From NCBI GenBank assembly GCA_002441555.1, contig DJWK01000026.1, positions 75,474 to 139,473 of the forward strand: 64,000 nucleotides of DNA. The letters run 5' to 3'. The translations under genes and the position numbers were made by a program. The stretch comes from Thermodesulfobacteriaceae bacterium UBA6232. Its GTDB lineage: Bacteria; Desulfobacterota; Thermodesulfobacteria; Thermodesulfobacteriales; Thermodesulfobacteriaceae. Positions 28,182 through 37,386 of this stretch are shown here, piece after piece. Position 1 is the stretch's first letter, and every line of letters begins with the position of its first letter. The notes beneath the pieces are model-generated. The model ran no database searches. It was not told the DNA's origin and saw only the letters and a program-made list of their open reading frames with translations.

Positions 28182-31100
28182 ATGCCTAAAAGAACGGATA
28201 TAAAGAAGATTCTAATAATAGGTTCAGGGCCCATTGTAATTGGTCAAGCCTGTGAGTTTGACTATTCTGGAAGTCAGGCCTGTAAGGCTTTAAAAGAAGA
28301 GGGTTATGAAGTAATACTTGTTAATTCCAATCCAGCAACCATTATGACAGATCCCGAGATGGCAGATCGCACCTATGTTGAGCCTCTTCTTCCTGAGGTT
28401 CTTGAATACATCATTAAAGAAGAAAGGCCCGATGCCCTTTTACCAACTCTTGGAGGACAAACCGGGCTTAATCTTGCCTTTGCCCTTGCCAAAAAGGGGG
28501 TTCTTGAAAAATACAAGGTGGAATTAATTGGTGCCAAGGCTTCTGCCATTGAAAAGGCAGAATCAAGAGAGCATTTTAGAAAGGCTATGGAAAACATAGG
28601 GCTTAAGGTGCCTAAAAGTGTCATTGTGCACAGTCTTTCTGAGGCAGAAAAAGCGGTAAAGGAAATAGGATTTCCTGTAATTGTGAGACCGAGTTTTACC
28701 CTCGGGGGAACAGGAGGAGGAGTAGCCTATAATATTGAGGAGTTAAGGGAAATTGTTGAGGCTGGGCTTTCCGCTTCTCTTATTCATCAGGTCATGCTTG
28801 AAGAATCTGTGCTTGGCTGGAAGGAATTTGAGCTTGAGGTTATGAGGGATTTCAAAGACAATGTGGTGATTATTTGTTCCATTGAAAACTTTGATCCCAT
28901 GGGGGTTCACACAGGAGACTCCATAACTGTGGCACCAGCTCAGACCTTAACTGACAGAGAATATCAGAGAATGAGAACAGCTGCCCAAGCTGTTATAAGG
29001 GAAATCGGAGTTGAAACAGGAGGTTCTAATATTCAATTTGCTATAAATCCCAAGAACGGGGATATGGTTGTAATTGAGATGAATCCCAGGGTCTCAAGGT
29101 CTTCAGCCCTTGCAAGTAAAGCAACAGGTTATCCCATTGCCAAAATTGCAGCAAAACTTGCAGTAGGTTATACCCTTGATGAACTTGCCAATGATATTAC
29201 CAAGGAAACCAAAGCTGCCTTTGAACCAACCATTGACTATGTGGTAGTGAAAATTCCCCGCTTTACCTTTGAAAAATTTCCAGAAACCAAAGATGAACTT
29301 ACCACCTCTATGCGTTCAGTTGGTGAAACTATGGCTATTGGGAGAACCTTCAAAGAGGCTCTGCAGAAAGCTATTGCAGGCCTTGAAATTGGAAGATATG
29401 GTTTTGGTGCTGATGGAAAGTCCCCCTCTGATCATAATGAGGTTCTTCCAAGGGATCTTATTGTTGAAAAGCTTTCAAAACCAAACAGTCAAAGGCTCTT
29501 TTATATCAGGGAGGCCTTTAAAGCCGGTTTTACCATTGAGGAGATTTATAAGCATTCTTACATTGATCCCTGGTTTCTTTACCATCTAAAGGAACTTTTT
29601 GATGTAAGTGAGGCCTACAAAGGTAAAAAACTTGAAGACTTTACAGAGGAAGATTTCAGGGAACTCAAACAGAGAGGTTTTACCGATTATCAAATAGCCT
29701 TTTTGACGGGCTCTAAAGAAGAAGAGGTAAGAAAAAGAAGGCTTTCTCTTGGTGTAAAGCCTACTTATAAACTCATTGACACCTGTGCCGCCGAGTTTGA
29801 GGCCTATACACCTTATTTTTATTCTACCTATGAGGTTGAGAATGAGTCAAGGGCTCGTTTAAGTAAAAACAAAAAGGTAATCATTATAGGAGGAGGTCCA
29901 AATAGAATAGGGCAGGGGATAGAATTTGACTATTGCTGTGTTCATGCCATAAAAGCCTTAAAGGAAAGGGGCTATGATGCCATCATGATAAATTCCAATC
30001 CGGAGACAGTTTCAACGGACTATGATGTTTCAACAAGGCTTTATTTTGAACCCTTAACTTTGGAACATGTTTTAAATGTATATGAAAAGGAGGATCCAAT
30101 CGGGGTGATTGTGCAATTTGGAGGGCAAACCCCTCTTAATCTAAGTGTTCCCCTTTATAGAGCCGGGGTCAGGATTCTTGGAACTTCACCGGAAAACATT
30201 GACAGAGCAGAAGACAGAGAAAAGTTTGAGGCCCTTTTAAATAAACTTAATCTTAAAAGGCCAAAAGCAGGGGTTGCTTTTACTCCTGATGAGGCCTTTA
30301 AAGTGGCAGCTTCTATAGGTTATCCTGTTCTTGTTAGGCCCTCTTATGTCCTTGGTGGAAGAGCTATGCGCATTGTTTATTCAGAGGAGGAACTTTCAGA
30401 ATACATAGAAACAGCAGTTAAAGTTAATCCTGAGCATCCTGTTTTAATTGATAAGTTTTTAGAAGATGCAACAGAGGTAGATGTTGATGCCCTTTGTGAT
30501 GGAGAAAGGGTTGTTATTGGTGGAATAATGGAGCATATTGAGGAGGCAGGGATTCATTCTGGAGATTCAGCCTGCTTTTTGCCTCCTGTAAATCTCAGTA
30601 AAAAGGTTCTTGAGGAGATAAGGGAAGCAACCTATAAGCTTGCTATGGAACTTGAGGTTAGAGGGCTTATCAATATTCAGTTTGCGGTAAAGGATGAAGA
30701 GGTCTATGTGCTTGAGGTAAACCCAAGGGCCTCAAGAACGGTTCCCTTTGTTTCAAAGGCCATTGGTGTTCCCCTTGCTAAGATTGCTACCTGGATAATG
30801 CTTGGTGAAACTTTAAAAGATATAGGCTTTACCAAGGAGGTAATTCCCAAATATTATTCGGTAAAGGAGGTAGTTTTTCCCTTCAAGAGATTCCCTGGAG
30901 TTGATGTTATGCTTGGGCCTGAGATGAAGTCAACCGGAGAGGTTATGGGAATTGACTGGGAGCCTTCCCTTGCCTATGCCAAAGCCCAATTTGCTGCTGG
31001 GATGAGGCTTCCTTTTTCAGGAAAGGTTTTTATTTCAGTAAAGGATGAAGATAAACCTTTGGTGGTTGAGATTGCCAAAAAGCTTGAAGAGATGGGCTTT

Positions 31101-31439
31101 GAACTTCTTGCAACCTCGGGAACAGCAAAGTATTTAAGTGAATTTAACATAAAAGTTCATGAAGTGCCAAAGATTTCAGAGGGTAAAAGACCCAACATTC
31201 TTGATTTTATCAAGAACAAAGAAATTGCCCTTATGATAAACACTGCCAAGGGAAAAACAAGCAAGCTTGATGCCTATCTTATCAGACGCTATGCTATGGA
31301 ACTTGACATACCATATGCAACAACTATAGCCGGAGCCAAAGCTATGGTTTGCAGCATTAGAAGACTAAGAGAAAAATTCTTCTCCTACGCCCCCCTTCAG
31401 GATTATTATAAAACCTTAGATTATAAATTTTATAAGTAA
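28182..31439 (+). CDS. carB: Carbamoyl phosphate synthase, large subunit
   Basis: A full-length 1085-residue CarB with two homologous ATP-grasp halves (each starting [19 protein letters not shown] or [18 protein letters not shown]), an oligomerisation domain, and a C-terminal MGS-like allosteric domain ([14 protein letters not shown]). It joins bicarbonate, ammonia and two ATP for arginine and pyrimidine synthesis. The small subunit carA is not in this window. AGGAG precedes the ATG. Confidence 0.97.
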   Translation: MPKRTDIKKILIIGSGPIVIGQACEFDYSGSQACKALKEEGYEVILVNSNPATIMTDPEMADRTYVEPLLPEVLEYIIKEERPDALLPTLGGQTGLNLAFALAKKGVLEKYKVELIGAKASAIEKAESREHFRKAMENIGLKVPKSVIVHSLSEAEKAVKEIGFPVIVRPSFTLGGTGGGVAYNIEELREIVEAGLSASLIHQVMLEESVLGWKEFELEVMRDFKDNVVIICSIENFDPMGVHTGDSITVAPAQTLTDREYQRMRTAAQAVIREIGVETGGSNIQFAINPKNGDMVVIEMNPRVSRSSALASKATGYPIAKIAAKLAVGYTLDELANDITKETKAAFEPTIDYVVVKIPRFTFEKFPETKDELTTSMRSVGETMAIGRTFKEALQKAIAGLEIGRYGFGADGKSPSDHNEVLPRDLIVEKLSKPNSQRLFYIREAFKAGFTIEEIYKHSYIDPWFLYHLKELFDVSEAYKGKKLEDFTEEDFRELKQRGFTDYQIAFLTGSKEEEVRKRRLSLGVKPTYKLIDTCAAEFEAYTPYFYSTYEVENESRARLSKNKKVIIIGGGPNRIGQGIEFDYCCVHAIKALKERGYDAIMINSNPETVSTDYDVSTRLYFEPLTLEHVLNVYEKEDPIGVIVQFGGQTPLNLSVPLYRAGVRILGTSPENIDRAEDREKFEALLNKLNLKRPKAGVAFTPDEAFKVAASIGYPVLVRPSYVLGGRAMRIVYSEEELSEYIETAVKVNPEHPVLIDKFLEDATEVDVDALCDGERVVIGGIMEHIEEAGIHSGDSACFLPPVNLSKKVLEEIREATYKLAMELEVRGLINIQFAVKDEEVYVLEVNPRASRTVPFVSKAIGVPLAKIATWIMLGETLKDIGFTKEVIPKYYSVKEVVFPFKRFPGVDVMLGPEMKSTGEVMGIDWEPSLAYAKAQFAAGMRLPFSGKVFISVKDEDKPLVVEIAKKLEEMGFELLATSGTAKYLSEFNIKVHEVPKISEGKRPNILDFIKNKEIALMINTAKGKTSKLDAYLIRRYAMELDIPYATTIAGAKAMVCSIRRLREKFFSYAPLQDYYKTLDYKFYK

Positions 31440-31450
31440 TAAATTTTTAC

Positions 31451-31480
31451 ACTCATTTTATCTGTACTCATTTTATCTGT
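31451..31480. repeat. Perfect 15-bp tandem duplication
   Basis: Two adjacent copies of ACTCATTTTATCTGT (31451-31465 and 31466-31480) in the carB-traT gap. Perfect copies suggest a recent slippage event. Confidence 0.9.
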
Positions 31481-31545
31481 CAGAAAAATTTCTCTGAGTT
31501 GATTATATAAATAAAGAAAACAGAGACCCTGAAGGGGGTGAGAAG

Positions 31546-32310
31546 ATGGGAGGATTAAGGGGCCTAAAGGAATTTAAGATTTTTCTTACCTATTTTCTTA
31601 TTTTTTTATTAATATTTCAGCTTTCAGGGTGTGCAACCATTCCAGAAGCTATTGAGCATGCGGATCTCAGAGTAGGCTTGAAAATGACTGATACCATCTT
31701 CCTTGATCCGGTAAAGAAAATGCAGAATAGGTCCATCTATATTGAGGTTCGTAACACCTCAGATCTTCAAGAGGTAGATACAAATCTTGTAAAAACTCGG
31801 CTTACTGAAAAGTTGAGAGCCAAGGGATATGAAATTGTTGATAATCCTCTTAAGGCTGGATATATCATACAAGTTAACATTTTATACATGGATTATTACA
31901 GGAAGACTTGAGCCAAGGAGGGAGCACTTACTGGGGCAGTGGTAGGTGGTATAGCAGGGGCTTCTGCTGGAGGAGGAGATGTTGAGGCTCTAATTCTTGC
32001 AGCTGCAGGAGCTGCCCTTGGTTATGTAGGGGGTGCCATTGTGGGTTCTATGATTAGGATTGAAACCTATGCTGGTGTTATAGATGTTCAGGTTATGGAA
32101 AAAACTGATAAACCCGTAGTTGGTGAGCTTAAAACTGAGGCCAAACAGGGTTCGGCAACTACTCTTATAACCTCTCAAGAGGTAAAAACCCATTATCAAA
32201 CCTATAGAACCCGCATTGCTGCAACAGCAACAAAAACCAATCTCAAGAAAGAAGAGGCTGCTCCCGTGATTGCAGAAAGGCTTGCCACTCAAGTTTCTGA
32301 AATCTTCTAA
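31546..32310 (+). pseudogene. traT: TraT-family surface lipoprotein, interrupted by in-frame TGA
   Basis: Two pieces of one TraT-like lipoprotein in the same frame. The first (31546-31908) has a signal peptide with a LSGCATIP lipobox and the TraT N-domain (KMTDTIFLDPV; YIEVRNTSD; LRAKGYEIVDNPLKAGY). A TGA at 31909-31911 ends it. The frame goes on at once with AKEGALTGAVVGGIAGASAG and the TraT C-domain (IDVQVMEKT; YQTYRTRIAATATKTNL; AERLATQVSEIF). TraT proteins are outer-membrane proteins known for surface exclusion and complement resistance. The second piece could only start at a poor GTG (31939), so a full product needs read-through. Likely a nonsense mutation or a sequence error. Confidence 0.8.
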
Positions 32311-32331
32311 AAGGTAAACAAGGGGGGTGGG

Positions 32332-33264
32332 ATGGCAAGGCCTTTAAAAAAGTTCATTATGTTCTTACTGATTGAATTTCTATGGATTCTTTTCTTTCAT
32401 TGCCCCTCTTCCCTTTTGGCAGAGGAAAAGGTTTTATCCTTTGAAGAATGTGAAAAATTGGGTGAAAAAATAGTTTTTTCTCAGGAAAATCTAAGAAAGT
32501 TTGTCAAAGAAAAGAACTACGAAATTAATTCGGGAAATTTAACTTTTGAGGAAAGGAATTTCTTTTTTGAAAATTTGAGAATTCTTGTAAGTGATAAAGA
32601 GGATTTTCAAAAGAGGTGTTATAAACATTATGGTGTAAAACTTGAAGATTTGGAGAAATTGCCTCAGGATAGAGTGACCATCTTTTTTGCGAAAACTTTT
32701 TATAATATCGGATTATTTTCAGATGTAAGGCCACCAAGATTTGACAATAAGTTCTTCGATTTTCGGTATTTATATGGATTTGATATGAAATATTTAATAT
32801 TTCCTACTAAAAATTCTGAATCCTTTTATAAAATGTATATTAAATTTAATAAAAAATATTTATCAGGATATGAGGTTAAAGAAGTTTTTTGTATGATGGA
32901 AACTTCATTTCAAGAGGAAAGGCCTATTTCTTCTGATTCAAAGGTCAGGTTAATTAAAAGTATTTTAAAAATTAGCTGTCCCAAATTTCATGTGGAAAAG
33001 GAATTTCCCATACAGAGAGTTTCAGTAAAGGTTGATATTCCAGATGAGGAAGTAAAGGTAGAAAGTGAGGAAAAGACCTCAATTTTTACTTTTCTTTTTA
33101 CGGGTAAATATAGATATACAGTGACAAGGAAAACCATTAATCTTGGCGATAATGTTGAAGTTCCTGTAAATGGAATACCCTATTTATTGAGTTCTCTTTT
33201 TTCAATTCCCTTTGAGGCAGCCGAATGGTTAAAAAGAGAGTTGAGTATAAGAAATTTGAGGTAG
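32332..33264 (+). CDS. Secreted hypothetical protein, probably truncated by frameshift
   Basis: A 310-residue protein with a signal peptide (hydrophobic core FIMFLLIEFLWILFF, cleavage near LLAEEK). No family recognised. It is charged and beta-rich, with a membrane-proximal end GIPYLLSSLFSIPFEAAEWLKRE. The gene stops at TAG 33262-33264, but the next reading frame continues straight on with a protein end that fits as its C-terminus (see the next entry). GGGGTGGG precedes the ATG. It follows traT by 21 bases, so this looks like an envelope protein operon. Confidence 0.6.
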   Translation: MARPLKKFIMFLLIEFLWILFFHCPSSLLAEEKVLSFEECEKLGEKIVFSQENLRKFVKEKNYEINSGNLTFEERNFFFENLRILVSDKEDFQKRCYKHYGVKLEDLEKLPQDRVTIFFAKTFYNIGLFSDVRPPRFDNKFFDFRYLYGFDMKYLIFPTKNSESFYKMYIKFNKKYLSGYEVKEVFCMMETSFQEERPISSDSKVRLIKSILKISCPKFHVEKEFPIQRVSVKVDIPDEEVKVESEEKTSIFTFLFTGKYRYTVTRKTINLGDNVEVPVNGIPYLLSSLFSIPFEAAEWLKRELSIRNLR

Positions 33265-33490
33265 AGAAAAAATAATAGCTGATATTCAAAATAAGGAGCT
33301 TAAAATGGGACTTATTCCTCCTATGGAGAAGAGGTCGGGATTTGTGTATTTTAAAATTGATGAGAAGGCAAATAACCTTGCTAACATGAAGGTTTTAGTT
33401 AAGGTAAAAGAAAAAGACGCCTTTCAAACGGTTGAGATTCCGTTAAAAGGGACATTAATAGCCTCTCAGGAAGAAAAGTCAGAGCAGTAA
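33260..33490 (+). pseudogene. Detached C-terminal segment of the preceding secreted protein
   Basis: In the +1 frame relative to the previous gene, codons run open from a TGA at 33257 to TAA at 33488-33490. They encode REKIIADIQNKELKMGLIPP, then MEKRSGFVYFKID and a beta-rich end. A GLIPP...SGFVYF segment is typical of the last domain of periplasmic or lipoprotein ends, not of a free small protein. A single-base insertion near 33262 would join both frames. An ATG at 33305 with GGAG could make a 61-residue product instead. Confidence 0.5.
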
Positions 33491-33498
33491 TTTTCAAA

Positions 33499-33536
33499 GG
33501 GGGGCTTAAAGGGCCCCCTCTTTTTGTTTTTTTTCT
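33499..33536 (+). terminator. Intrinsic terminator after the envelope-protein operon
   Basis: GGGGGC at 33500-33505, a 7-base loop and GCCCCC at 33513-33518, then CTTTTTGTTTTTTTTC. Strong stem and T-run. Confidence 0.8.
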
Positions 33537-33540
33537 ATTC

Positions 33541-33578
33541 CTTAAATCTTAAATCTCTTATTATATCTCTTATTATAA
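33541..33578. repeat. Short tandem repeats left of the CRISPR array
   Basis: CTTAAAT twice (33541-33554) followed by CTCTTATTATAT/A twice (33555-33566, 33567-33578). Low-complexity DNA just before the decayed array. Confidence 0.7.
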
Positions 33579-33658
33579 AGATCGCCCCTGTTTCATTATT
33601 ATTTTTTCACCTTCCTTTTATACAATCCACAGCTTTCAAGTATGTTTTTATTTTTCAG

Positions 33659-33769
33659 ACCATCTCAAGTAGCCATGGCAGGTTAAAAATTTCCTTGATG
33701 CAGTCCTAATTTTCGTTGCAATTACTTTTAATAAGGAGGGCTTTTGATAAGCAGAGGCAATTTTTCAAC
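33659..33769 (-). repeat. Two strongly decayed CRISPR repeats at the trailer end
   Basis: Read on the minus strand, 33741-33769 (GTTGAAAAATTGCC... then TTATCAAAAG) and 33659-33690 (TTTTTAACCTGCC... then TACTTGAGAT) align with the repeat core GTTGAAACCTGCCCTGG...TCTCAAG with several substitutions. They lie beyond the last intact repeat, on the trailer side, where decay is expected. Supported by partial identity only. Confidence 0.5.
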
Positions 33770-33801
33770 CGTTCCCTCTGGTGTAATTCCTAATTTTTAA
33801 T

Positions 33802-34028
33802 GCAATCCCTTGAGAACCAGGGCAGGTTTCAACTCTCTCCCTCATGCAATCCCTTGAGAACCAGGGCAGGTTTCAACTCAACTGGGTCTGTGATAGCAAA
33901 GTCTGGTAGAAAGTATAGTCGCAATCCCTTGAGAACCAGGGCAGGTTTCAACTTTATGATACACTAAAAACGGTAAAGCCTATTGAAATTGAAGTCGCAA
34001 TCCCTTGAGAACCAGGGCAGGTTTCAAC
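33802..34028 (-). CRISPR. Short CRISPR array, four repeats, transcribed on the minus strand
   Basis: Four identical 32-nt cores at 33802-33833, 33846-33877, 33921-33952 and 33997-34028. On the minus strand they start GTTGAAACC and end GGGATTGC. In the two right-hand copies three more bases (GAC) are shared, so the full unit is 35 nt and ends in ATTGCGAC, an 8-nt crRNA handle pattern known from thermophile repeats; this sets the minus-strand direction. Only two proper spacers exist (33878-33917, 40 nt; 33953-33993, 41 nt). The first two copies are separated by just 12 nt and have ATG instead of GAC. The leader side (right of 34028) is occupied directly by a protein gene, so no leader is recognisable. 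Confidence 0.95.
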
Positions 34029-34379
34029 TTAGAGTCTGCTTTAGCAAAGAGGCTTAAAAATTATCGCACCCTGGCACAGGTTATATATATTCTTTATATT
34101 CTTTCTTTTTTCAATGGAATTACAGCCTTAATAGGTGTTGTTATGGCTTATGTGTTGCGCTCAAATGTTCCTGATGAGGAAAAAGTTTTAAGGGATCAGT
34201 TTACTTGGCAAATAAGAACCTTTTGGTTAGCATTTGTTCTTGGGGTTTTTGCACTTCTTATGTTTTTTACCATATTTCTTCCGATAATTTTAGTTATAAT
34301 TATAATAGTGTGGATGATTTATCGTATAATTAAGGGATGGATTGCCCTTTCAAATAATCAACGATTGTATAAGGATTAA
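34005..34379 (+). CDS. DUF4870-like membrane protein starting inside a CRISPR repeat
   Basis: About 124 codons; the real protein begins around LAKRLKNYRTLAQVIYILYILSFF (split: LAKRLKNYRTLAQ, VIYILYILSFF). Three membrane helices and the motifs RDQFTWQIRTFW and VWMIYRIIKGWIAL fit the DUF4870/Tic20-like family. The only upstream start codon is a TTG within the CRISPR repeat at 33997-34028, so the native N-terminus seems to have been replaced by the repeat. No ribosome site is seen. Probably a remnant or poorly expressed. Confidence 0.6.
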   Translation: MRTRAGFNLESALAKRLKNYRTLAQVIYILYILSFFNGITALIGVVMAYVLRSNVPDEEKVLRDQFTWQIRTFWLAFVLGVFALLMFFTIFLPIILVIIIIVWMIYRIIKGWIALSNNQRLYKD

Positions 34380-34420
34380 AAAATGCTGGAAAAATATTTT
34401 AAGTGAAAAAGGAGGAGCAA

Positions 34421-36982
34421 TTGGATAGATTACTTTATAAGATCATATTGGCTTCTCTTTTACACGATATCGGGAAGGTTTATGAGCGTTCTAAAGAGGA
34501 ATTGGATTCGTATTTTGTTAAAAAGAACTGTGATATATATCAACCTTATGAGAAGAATAAGGGGTATTATACGCACAAGCATGTTCTTTATACAGTCAAA
34601 TTTATAGAAGATAACATAGAAGCCATACCTTGGTTCTTTCGTGAAGATGAGAAAGAAGAAATCTCATTGATTAATCTTGCAGGTAAACATCACAAACCCG
34701 AATCCATATATCAATTAATAATAAGCGTGGCAGATAGATTAAGCAGTGGTTATGAGAGGAGAAGTTATGATGATCAGAGCTTATCTATTAGTGGAGAAAC
34801 CTCTGCAGATATTCCTCTTTTGAGTATCTTTGAAGATATAGATTTTTCTGTAAATAAAAAAGAAGAAAAACAAAAGGTCTTAGAATATGGATATCAATTA
34901 GATTGGCTTTCTCCTGAAAATATATTTCCAAAAAGTATTAATGAACATAAATTAGTTTCTTCCGAGCATTATCGTAAAATTGGGCAAGACTTTAAAGAGA
35001 AATTTAACAGATTACCCTTTATAGATAGACCTCACCTTTGGTTAGAATGCTTAAATACATTGTTGATGCGAAACTTTATTTTTGTTCCCTCAGCCATTTT
35101 TGGTTTAGATGCATCTGGTAAATTTGAAAAAATTCAAAGTGATATATCCCTTTATGATCATTTATATTTTACTGCAAGTCTTTCCTGTGCACTTTATCTT
35201 TATCATAAGAACACAAACACTTTGACTGAAGAAGAAATTAAAAACCATGAAAGGGAAAAATTTTTATTCATTGAAGGAAATTTTTATGGAATCCAAAAAT
35301 TTATTTTTTCTTCAGGAGGTGAAACTCGTAAGTGGGCTGCAAAGATATTACGAGGTAGATCCTTTGTTGTTTCTCTATTAACAGAACTTGTTGCCGATTA
35401 TATTATGGATGAATTATCATTACCTTATATATCTCTTATATCTTCAGCTGCTGGAAAATTTTTAATTCTTGCACCGAATCTTGAGGATATTAAAGGAAAG
35501 CTTTTAGGTTTGGAAGAAGCTATTAATGATTGGTTTTACGAGAATTATTATGGAGAGGCATCAATTGGACTTACTTATACAGTTGCTAAACCTTCAGAAT
35601 TTCTTACTCCTGATGGATACACTGCATTAAGAAGAAGACTGGGTAAGGCTTCAGAGGAGAAAAAGTTTCAAAAATTTGATTTAAGAAAATATGGCGGAGT
35701 TTATAAAGACTACTTTTTAAAATTTTCAGGTTTAGTGCCATGTAAGCTTTGTGGTAAAAGACCAGCAGATAAAAAAGTACTTGCAAAAGAAGATATTGAA
35801 ATCTGTTCCATCTGTAAAGATCATGTTGAAATAGGAGAAAAAATTGTTAAAAATGAGTTATTATTAATTTTTTCTTCAGATGGTAGAAAAGGATTACTTT
35901 TAAAGCCTTTTTTGGATAGATACCAAATTGACTTTAAATCAAAGAAAGAATTTATAGACTTTGAAAAAATAGACCATATTAAGCATATTTGGGATATTTC
36001 TTTATACGAAGATAATACAAGTTCTCAAAATGAAAAGATATATCCTAAAAAATTTATAAATGCCTATGTTCCCAAGAGTGAAAGCGGTCAAATATTAACC
36101 TTTGAAGAAATTGCAGAAAGGTCATTGATAAGGGAAGATGGAGAGGTTTTTGGAATTAGAGCCCTTGGTGTTTTCAAAGCGGATGTAGATAACTTGGGAG
36201 ACATTTTCAATAAGGGATTTAAAGAAAATAAAAGAACCTTTGCCCGGTATTTAGCCCTTTCACGGATGTTAAATCTCTTTTTTGCCTATTATCTTCCTTA
36301 CTTGTGTCAACAAACATACAAAAACATTTACAATGTTTTTTGCGGTGGAGATGATCTGTTTGTTTTAGGCCCCTGGGTTGAGTGTTATGAATTTGTCAAA
36401 AAGGTTAATGAGGATTTTAAAAAATTTGTCTGTTACAATGAGTGTTTTTCAATTTCAGGAGGTTTTATTTTAATAAAACCGAATTTACCTGTTTTAGAGA
36501 TTGCAGAACGCTCTGAAGAGGCTCTTTCATATTCCAAGAACTTGGGTAAAAAGAAATTAACCATTTTCGGAGAGGCTATTCCCTGGGAAAGTATTGAAAA
36601 ATTGGAGAAATTAAGGGTCTATCTTTATAATAATTATAAGGAAGAGAGGTTTACCAGGGCTTTTCTATATAAATTAAACAGTATCCTTGAAATGGTCATA
36701 GAGGAGGAGACATTAATAGAGGAAGCAAAAAAGTCCAATATTACTGGAGTGCCTTATAAAAAGATTTCCTCCCTATTATGGCCAAGCCTCCTTTATTACT
36801 TCGCTATCAGAAACTTTAGACCAAACAAACAGTTAAGTAAAGAGGGACAAACCAAGGAGATAGAGGAATTTCTTATCACTCTTAAAAAGGGCTTAGAAGA
36901 ACATAGAAGAAATTTCAAGTTACCCCTTTGGCAAATATTATATTTAACAAGGAGGGCAAAAGATGGAGAAGAAGGAGATTAA
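34421..36982 (+). CDS. cas10: CRISPR type III-A Cas10 (Csm1)
   Basis: About 853 residues. An N-terminal HD nuclease motif SLLHDIGK (His15-Asp16), then a first palm-like domain with FSSGGETRKWAAKILRGRSF, a zinc-binding site CKLCG...CSICK (Cys 441, 444, 462, 465), and a cyclase palm domain with FCGGDDLFVLGPW (GGDD 642-645). HD cuts single-stranded DNA; GGDD makes cyclic oligoadenylate upon target-RNA binding. Both appear intact. I chose TTG 34421 because AAAGGAGG ends just before it; the GTG at 34403 has no ribosome site. csm2 starts 20 bases before this gene ends. Confidence 0.95.
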   Translation: MDRLLYKIILASLLHDIGKVYERSKEELDSYFVKKNCDIYQPYEKNKGYYTHKHVLYTVKFIEDNIEAIPWFFREDEKEEISLINLAGKHHKPESIYQLIISVADRLSSGYERRSYDDQSLSISGETSADIPLLSIFEDIDFSVNKKEEKQKVLEYGYQLDWLSPENIFPKSINEHKLVSSEHYRKIGQDFKEKFNRLPFIDRPHLWLECLNTLLMRNFIFVPSAIFGLDASGKFEKIQSDISLYDHLYFTASLSCALYLYHKNTNTLTEEEIKNHEREKFLFIEGNFYGIQKFIFSSGGETRKWAAKILRGRSFVVSLLTELVADYIMDELSLPYISLISSAAGKFLILAPNLEDIKGKLLGLEEAINDWFYENYYGEASIGLTYTVAKPSEFLTPDGYTALRRRLGKASEEKKFQKFDLRKYGGVYKDYFLKFSGLVPCKLCGKRPADKKVLAKEDIEICSICKDHVEIGEKIVKNELLLIFSSDGRKGLLLKPFLDRYQIDFKSKKEFIDFEKIDHIKHIWDISLYEDNTSSQNEKIYPKKFINAYVPKSESGQILTFEEIAERSLIREDGEVFGIRALGVFKADVDNLGDIFNKGFKENKRTFARYLALSRMLNLFFAYYLPYLCQQTYKNIYNVFCGGDDLFVLGPWVECYEFVKKVNEDFKKFVCYNECFSISGGFILIKPNLPVLEIAERSEEALSYSKNLGKKKLTIFGEAIPWESIEKLEKLRVYLYNNYKEERFTRAFLYKLNSILEMVIEEETLIEEAKKSNITGVPYKKISSLLWPSLLYYFAIRNFRPNKQLSKEGQTKEIEEFLITLKKGLEEHRRNFKLPLWQILYLTRRAKDGEEGD

Positions 36983-37361
36983 ATTTTGGTTGGATAAGGA
37001 TAAAAAATTAGTAAATCCAGATTTGTTTTCAGAAGTTGCTGATAAATGGGCAGAGAAGATTAATGAAATGGGAGGTTATAGAAAAAATAAGCCTTCTCAA
37101 TTGAGGAAGTTTTATGATGAAGTTTTGTTGTATTACAATCATTTAAAGGATAACAAAGATGAATTTTTAAGAATGCTTCCATATATAAAACTTCTTAGGG
37201 CCAAAGTTTATTATGCCTTAGGGAGAGAGTATATCACAGAGGAGTTTAAAGATTTCATTGAAGAATGTCTTAAACAGATAGAAACCTGGGAAGACTTTGA
37301 GGTTTTTAAGAACTTTTTTGAGGCCTTTATGGGATTTTATCGTTTTCATAATAAAGGCTAA
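36963..37361 (+). CDS. csm2: CRISPR type III-A small subunit Csm2
   Basis: A 132-residue all-helical protein with the Csm2 pattern: KPSQLRKFYDEVL, LPYIKLLRAKVYYALGR and a FKNFFEAFMGFYRFH end. Csm2 forms the inner filament of the Csm complex and touches the target RNA. Its ATG lies inside the end of cas10 (20 base overlap) with AGGAGGGC before it. The length is normal. Confidence 0.92.
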   Translation: MEKKEIKFWLDKDKKLVNPDLFSEVADKWAEKINEMGGYRKNKPSQLRKFYDEVLLYYNHLKDNKDEFLRMLPYIKLLRAKVYYALGREYITEEFKDFIEECLKQIETWEDFEVFKNFFEAFMGFYRFHNKG

Positions 37362-37386
37362 AAATATTTGAAAAGGGAGGAAGACC

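Noticed and set aside
31909..31911. TGA in traT as a selenocysteine codon
   Set aside because: TraT proteins have no conserved Cys or Sec at this linker and no SECIS-like stem was seen just after the codon.
33878..33917. Spacer similarity to the DUF4870 5' region (GTCTG...TAGCAAAG) as self-targeting
   Set aside because: Only about 14 of 18 bases agree in a short stretch, within chance for AT-rich DNA.
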